DNA from: Lachnospiraceae bacterium
GTDB lineage: Bacteria > Bacillota > Clostridia > Lachnospirales > Lachnospiraceae
Assembly (NCBI GenBank): GCA_017889125.1
Contig: JAGHER010000142.1
Coordinates: 1-35,664, forward strand
Length of the DNA: 35,664 nt
Reading direction: 5' to 3'
The notes under the pieces were generated by a model. It saw only the letters and a program-made list of their open reading frames with translations, did no database searches and was not told the origin of the DNA. Of this stretch, positions 31,724-35,664 are shown one piece after another; position 1 is the stretch's first letter, and each line of letters opens with the position of its first letter. A program made the translations under genes and the position numbers.

Positions 31724-31759
31724 AGACATCAAACGACATCCGATTTGGTGTCTTTTTTT
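31724..31759 (+). terminator. Intrinsic terminator after the phosphoesterase gene
   Basis: AGACATCAAA (31724-31733) pairs with TTTGGTGTCT (31744-31753) with one G-T mismatch, followed by a run of T (31753-31759). It separates the phosphoesterase transcript from spo0A. Confidence 0.9.
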
Positions 31760-31906
31760 CTGGAAAAACCATGGGAAAAAGGAGTTTTTTTGCCGGAAAA
31801 GGTCACATAATGCGGCGATTTTTCGTAATTTAAGAAAATGCTGGTTTAAACGGCATCTCGGCTAAAGGAAAATGGCCTGAGGACGGCGGGATAATGGAGG
31901 TCGGAA

Positions 31907-31984
31907 TTTGTCGATGCGAAAAGGCGGAGTGTCGAAGCCTGCGATGGAATTTCATTGCGAAGCGGTTTTCTCACCGTCTATAAT
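31907..31984 (+). promoter_or_regulatory. spo0A promoter with 0A boxes
   Basis: A perfect 0A box TGTCGAA lies at 31930-31936 and a near match TGTCGAT at 31909-31915. Downstream, TTGCGA (31955-31960) and a perfect TATAAT (31979-31984) with an 18-base spacer form a sigma-A promoter. The box spacing fits autoregulation by phosphorylated Spo0A. A sigma-H promoter, usual for this gene, could not be assigned with confidence. The remaining sequence of the 321-base gap (31761-31906) shows no gene. Confidence 0.78.
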
Positions 31985-32031
31985 ACTGATTGCAGCGAAG
32001 GCAATTGTAAAAAAGAAGGAGGATTAGGTGT

Positions 32032-32835
32032 ATGGGAGAACTGAGTATTGCGATTGCAGATGATAACCCGCAGACGCTGGGGAGATTACAGGAAATTTTG
32101 GAGTCGGAGGAAGGCTTTTTGGTTGTTGGAAAAGCAGATAATGGTGAAGACGCTTACAATATGATTGTCCGGACAAATCCGGATGTGGTGCTTCTGGATG
32201 TGATTATGCCGAGAATGGACGGAATTTCGGTGATGGAGAAGGTGCGCAGGAACAATACCCTCAAAAAAGTACCGGCATTCATCATGGTCACCGCCGCAGG
32301 AAGCGAAAATATGACGGCAGACGCATTCCGCATGGGCGCAAATTATTACGTGATGAAGCCGTTTTCCCGGGAGGTGATCGTGGATAAGGTGAGACGGGTA
32401 GGACGGCTCCGGGAGAAGACCCCGGTTCCCGGCGAAGTGCGCACCGTAAAGCCTTATGCCAACAAGGAAGAGTACATGGAGCAGAATCTGGAAAATGATG
32501 TGACGCACATTCTGCACGAAATCGGCATTCCTGCGCATATTAAGGGATACCAGTATCTGCGTGACGCCATCATTTTGTCGGTGGAGGATCACGAAATGCT
32601 GTCCTCCGTGACGAAAATCCTCTATCCGGCCATTGCCAAGAAGCACCAGACCACAGCCAGCCGTGTGGAGCGGGCCATCCGCCATGCCATCGAGGTGGCC
32701 TGGAGCCGGGGCCGGATGGAGACCATCAATGAGCTCTTCGGCTACACCGTAAGCAACGGCAAGGGGAAACCGACAAATTCCGAATTTATTGCCCTGATCG
32801 CCGACAAGATCCGGCTGGATTATAAACGAATGTGA
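32032..32835 (+). CDS. spo0A: Sporulation master regulator Spo0A
   Basis: Response regulator that starts endospore formation when phosphorylated. The receiver domain has Asp10/Asp11, phospho-acceptor Asp56 in VVLLDVIMP, Thr87 and Lys109 in VMKPF. The C-terminal DNA-binding domain ends in the signature [17 protein letters not shown], and [14 protein letters not shown] lies in the recognition region. At 267 residues it matches clostridial Spo0A. AAGGAGG precedes the ATG by nine bases. Its presence marks the organism as a spore former or a descendant of one. The usual upstream neighbour spoIVB is absent; a phosphoesterase gene lies there instead. Confidence 0.98.
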   Translation: MGELSIAIADDNPQTLGRLQEILESEEGFLVVGKADNGEDAYNMIVRTNPDVVLLDVIMPRMDGISVMEKVRRNNTLKKVPAFIMVTAAGSENMTADAFRMGANYYVMKPFSREVIVDKVRRVGRLREKTPVPGEVRTVKPYANKEEYMEQNLENDVTHILHEIGIPAHIKGYQYLRDAIILSVEDHEMLSSVTKILYPAIAKKHQTTASRVERAIRHAIEVAWSRGRMETINELFGYTVSNGKGKPTNSEFIALIADKIRLDYKRM

Positions 32836-32971
32836 CAAAAATAACGATGAAAAATCGTCAAAACGCAAAAGAAAATTCTTGAGATAAGGCTTCCTAAAAT
32901 TAGAAAAATATTGTATACTATACCTATGGGTTTTTATCGGAAGTATAGATAGTTGCGAGGGAGGTTATTTC

Positions 32972-34417
32972 ATGAAGAAGATATTGTTTGTAGCATCAGA
33001 AGCGGTTCCGTTTATTAAGACCGGGGGGTTGGCGGACGTAGTAGGCTCTCTGCCAAAGTGTTTTGATAAGGAATATTTTGATGTTCGGGTTATGATCCCC
33101 AAATATCTTTGCATAAAGGAAGAATGGCGCAACCAGATGCAGTATGTGAATCATTTTTACATGGACTATCTGGGCCAGAGCCGCTACGTAGGCATTCTGC
33201 AGTACGTGTATGACGGCATTACCTTTTATTTTATTGACAATGAGAGCTATTTCTGCGGGGCGAAGCCCTATGGCGACTGGTATAATGACCTGGAGAAATT
33301 CGCCTTTTTCTCCAAGGCAGCACTGTCTGCCCTGCCGGTGATCGGCTTCCAGCCGGATGTGGTTCACTGCCATGACTGGCAGACGGGCCTGATTCCCGTT
33401 CATCTGAAGGACAAGTTCCACGAAGGCGAGTTCTTCCGGAACATGAAGTCCGTAATCACCATCCACAACCTGAAATTCCAGGGCGTGTGGGATGTGAAGA
33501 CGATTCAGCGTCTCTCCGGCCTGCCGGATTACTATTTCACCCCGGATAAGCTGGAGGCTTACAAGGACGGCAATATGCTGAAGGGCGGCATCGTATTTGC
33601 CGATGCCATCACCACCGTAAGCAACACCTATGCGGAGGAGATTAAGATGCCCTTCTACGGCGAGGGATTGGACGGCCTTATGCGCGCCCGCTCCAACAGC
33701 CTGCGCGGCATTGTAAACGGAATCGATTACGGTGAGTTTGATCCCGAGACCGATACCATCATTGCCCAGAATTACAACGCCAAGAATTTCCGCAAGGAAA
33801 AGATCAAAAATAAAAAGGCTCTGCAGGCAGAGCTTGGACTGCAGCAGGATGAGCGCAAGTTTATGATGGGTATTGTTTCCCGTCTGACTGACCAGAAGGG
33901 TCTGGATCTGATCCAGTGTGTGATGGATGAGATCTGTACCGATGATGTGCAGTTAGTTGTGCTGGGAACCGGCGATGAGCGGTATGAGAATATGTTCCGC
34001 CACTATGACTGGAAGTACAATGACCGGGTATCCGCCCAGATTTACTATTCGGATGCCATGGCACATAAGATTTACGCTTCCTGTGATGCTTTCCTGATGC
34101 CGTCGCTCTTTGAACCCTGCGGCTTGAGCCAGCTGATTGCCCTGCGCTACGGCACCGTACCGATTGTGCGGGAGACCGGCGGATTAAAGGATACCGTGCA
34201 GCCCTACAATGAATACGAGGGCACCGGCACCGGCTTCTCCTTTGCTAATTACAATGCACACGAGATGCTGGGAAGTATTCGCTACGCAAAGTACGTATAT
34301 TATGATAAGAAGCGGGAATGGAATAAGATCATTGACCGCGGAATGGCACAGGATTTCTCCTGGAATTCTTCTGCAAAGAAGTATCAGGAGCTGTATGACT
34401 GGCTGATTGGCTATTAA
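32972..34417 (+). CDS. glgA: Glycogen synthase (ADP-glucose)
   Basis: GT5-family glycosyltransferase that extends glycogen from ADP-glucose. The N-terminal KTGGLADVVGSLPK (residues 16-29) binds the nucleotide sugar. HCHDWQTGLIP, IVNGIDYGEFDP, IVSRLTDQKGLDLI and the C-terminal PSLFEPCGLSQL with ETGGLKDTV are typical. At 481 residues the length is normal. GGAGG lies seven bases before the ATG. TATACT at 32914-32919 could be its -10, with no good -35. No other glg genes are in view, so it is a lone glycogen gene beside spo0A, perhaps linked to storage before sporulation (inference). Confidence 0.97.
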   Translation: MKKILFVASEAVPFIKTGGLADVVGSLPKCFDKEYFDVRVMIPKYLCIKEEWRNQMQYVNHFYMDYLGQSRYVGILQYVYDGITFYFIDNESYFCGAKPYGDWYNDLEKFAFFSKAALSALPVIGFQPDVVHCHDWQTGLIPVHLKDKFHEGEFFRNMKSVITIHNLKFQGVWDVKTIQRLSGLPDYYFTPDKLEAYKDGNMLKGGIVFADAITTVSNTYAEEIKMPFYGEGLDGLMRARSNSLRGIVNGIDYGEFDPETDTIIAQNYNAKNFRKEKIKNKKALQAELGLQQDERKFMMGIVSRLTDQKGLDLIQCVMDEICTDDVQLVVLGTGDERYENMFRHYDWKYNDRVSAQIYYSDAMAHKIYASCDAFLMPSLFEPCGLSQLIALRYGTVPIVRETGGLKDTVQPYNEYEGTGTGFSFANYNAHEMLGSIRYAKYVYYDKKREWNKIIDRGMAQDFSWNSSAKKYQELYDWLIGY

Positions 34418-34422
34418 ATTTT

Positions 34423-34459
34423 TGGCAGTGGCCTTTAATTCTCTGGCAATGGCCTTTAA
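34423..34459 (+). repeat. Two-copy 21-base tandem repeat
   Basis: TGGCAGTGGCCTTTAA (34423-34438) and TGGCAATGGCCTTTAA (34444-34459) differ at one base and are spaced 21 bases apart, between glgA and the HD-domain gene. Confidence 0.8.
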
Positions 34460-34495
34460 GCCGGTCTGGATGAATCAGGGACGGTGGAGGATCCG

Positions 34496-35053
34496 GTGAG
34501 ATTAAGTTTTGAAGAAAGAAAAGCGGCGGCCCGTTGGGCCGCCGATGCCACGTGGATGGAACAGGAAAAATATCTGGATGATCCGGAGTACATGGAATGT
34601 GTCCGGGATCTGATCGATCATCCGGCAGTGCGTTCCATGGAGAAGTATATTCAGCATGGAAGCACCACATGCCTGGCTCACTGCATTCAGGTATCGTATT
34701 TAAGCTACCATATCTGCAGGAGATTCGGCTGGAACAGCCGGGAGGCGGCCAGAGCAGGACTTCTTCACGACATGTTCCTTTATGACTGGCACACCCATTG
34801 GCGGGAAACGGGAGAGCGATTCCATGGTTTTACCCATCCCGGGAAGGCTCTGCGGAACGCACAGCAGCATTTTGTCCTGTCGCCGGAGGAGTCCGACATC
34901 ATCCTGCGCCATATGTGGCCCCTGACGCCGGTTCCCCCAAGAACGGGAGCAGGATTTGCAGTGGTTTACGCAGATAAGCTCTGCAGCCTGACGGAGACTG
35001 CCCTTCAGGTGCGCAGCTGGTTTGCGTGGAATTTTTTGCTCAGGAAGGCATAA
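34496..35053 (+). CDS. HD-domain phosphohydrolase family protein
   Basis: Small protein of 185 residues with an HD metal-dependent hydrolase fold: His62 in AHCIQVSYLSYHI, the His91-Asp92 pair in LLHDMFLYDWH, further His in GFTHPGK and RHMWPLT, and Asp in VYADKLC. Relatives act on nucleotides or signalling nucleotides; the substrate is unknown. The start is taken as GTG 34496, five bases after GGAGG (34486-34490). GTG 34484 is in frame but overlaps that site. Confidence 0.86.
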   Translation: MRLSFEERKAAARWAADATWMEQEKYLDDPEYMECVRDLIDHPAVRSMEKYIQHGSTTCLAHCIQVSYLSYHICRRFGWNSREAARAGLLHDMFLYDWHTHWRETGERFHGFTHPGKALRNAQQHFVLSPEESDIILRHMWPLTPVPPRTGAGFAVVYADKLCSLTETALQVRSWFAWNFLLRKA

Positions 35054-35131
35054 AGATGGATGCAGGCCTCTGACTCTGGAGTACACACCGGTGGCACTGC
35101 TGCAGTAAAGAAAGACAGAAAGTAGGATAAC

Positions 35132-35593
35132 ATGAGTATTTGGCAGGAAATTCTGGGAAATCAGGTATTAGTAAGCTCCGTAGTTGGCTGGACGGTGGCG
35201 CAGGTCCTAAAGACCATCATCGACTGCGTCCTCAATAAAAATTTCAACGCAGAACGGCTTTTTGGCTCGGGCGGCATGCCCAGCTCCCATTCTTCCACGG
35301 TGTGCAGTCTGACGGCGGCATCCTGGATCTGCTATGGCGTGGACTCCTTTGAGTTTGCCATCAGCTTTGTTCTGGCCATGATCGTCATGTACGATGCTAT
35401 GGGCGTTCGGCGGGAGACCGGAAAGCAGGCGAAGCTGTTAAATTCCATCCTTCTGGAAAATCCGCTGAAGCTCAGTGCGGAGGTACTTCAGGAAAGACTT
35501 AAGGAATATGTGGGACATACCCCCCTCCAGGTTTTTGCCGGCGCCGTGCTGGGAATCGGCCTGACTCTTGGGATTAATCATTTTTATTATTAA
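35132..35593 (+). CDS. Divergent PAP2 (DUF212/YuiD-like) membrane protein
   Basis: Membrane protein of 153 residues in the divergent PAP2 family. It has three or four hydrophobic segments, the conserved GSGGMPSSHSS motif (about 45-55) and GVRRETGKQAKLLN (about 89-102). The Ser-His motif resembles that of PAP2 phosphatases, which suggests a lipid phosphatase-like role, but activity is not established for the family. TAGGA precedes the ATG by only four bases. After its stop only 71 bases remain in the window and no gene was identified there. Confidence 0.9.
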   Translation: MSIWQEILGNQVLVSSVVGWTVAQVLKTIIDCVLNKNFNAERLFGSGGMPSSHSSTVCSLTAASWICYGVDSFEFAISFVLAMIVMYDAMGVRRETGKQAKLLNSILLENPLKLSAEVLQERLKEYVGHTPLQVFAGAVLGIGLTLGINHFYY

Positions 35594-35664
35594 ATTTCTG
35601 AACACAGTGTTTTTGGACGGCGGGCGGCTGCTTTTTGCGGCTGCCTTCTTTGCTTTATGCGGAG

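Noticed and set aside
32843-32870. Terminator after spo0A (ACGAT/ATCGT hairpin)
   Set aside because: The five-base stem is not followed by T residues on the + strand, so it is unlikely to stop transcription in that direction.

Overview
The window reads as a chromosomal segment of a spore-forming Lachnospiraceae (Clostridium cluster XIVa-type) Firmicute. This rests on strong AAGGAGG-type ribosome binding sites, a tRNA-Trp T-box leader, Spo0A with 0A boxes, choline-binding-type wall repeats, and protein sequences that look lachnospiral. No tRNA, rRNA, CRISPR array or intact mobile element was seen. All genes but one are on the + strand. All assignments come from reading motifs; no database search was run.

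Layout. (1) 1-7457: a complete tryptophan operon, trpE-G-D-C-F-B-A, behind a T-box riboswitch with a UGG specifier. (2) 7637-11791: an RpiR-type regulator, then fruK and fruA, a fructose PTS module whose promoter is surrounded by GAAAT/ATTTC palindromes. (3) 12110-17189: a zinc-type ABC importer (lipoprotein, ATPase, permease) followed by two G3E/CobW-like P-loop proteins. One carries a His/Cys-rich tract of about 117 residues; the other is a short P-loop protein joined to a domain resembling the YcgQ/DUF1980 C-terminus. This is the most system-like and least ordinary part of the window. (4) 17500-24620: a cell-envelope block with a probable IS200/IS605 right-end remnant, a wall-binding repeat protein with an internal 194-residue duplication and a G8 tract, a membrane-anchored polysaccharide deacetylase-like protein, and two divergent D,D-carboxypeptidases, one with wall-binding repeats. 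(5) 24901-29941: a NEW3-domain membrane protein, an ABC-2 exporter and a two-component system. (6) 29980-35593: a DUF6062-like Cys/His protein, a membrane-anchored metallophosphoesterase, spo0A, glgA, an HD-domain protein and a DUF212 membrane protein.

How the parts work together. The trp genes form a self-contained biosynthetic unit sensing uncharged tRNA-Trp. The fru genes import and phosphorylate fructose to fructose-1,6-bisphosphate. In the zinc block, uptake genes are joined to putative metallochaperones, suggesting capture, buffering and delivery of scarce metal. The envelope genes trim and bind peptidoglycan. The NEW3/ABC/two-component block resembles an envelope-stress or peptide-export module. 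Spo0A sits apart from its usual spoIVB neighbour within what is visible.
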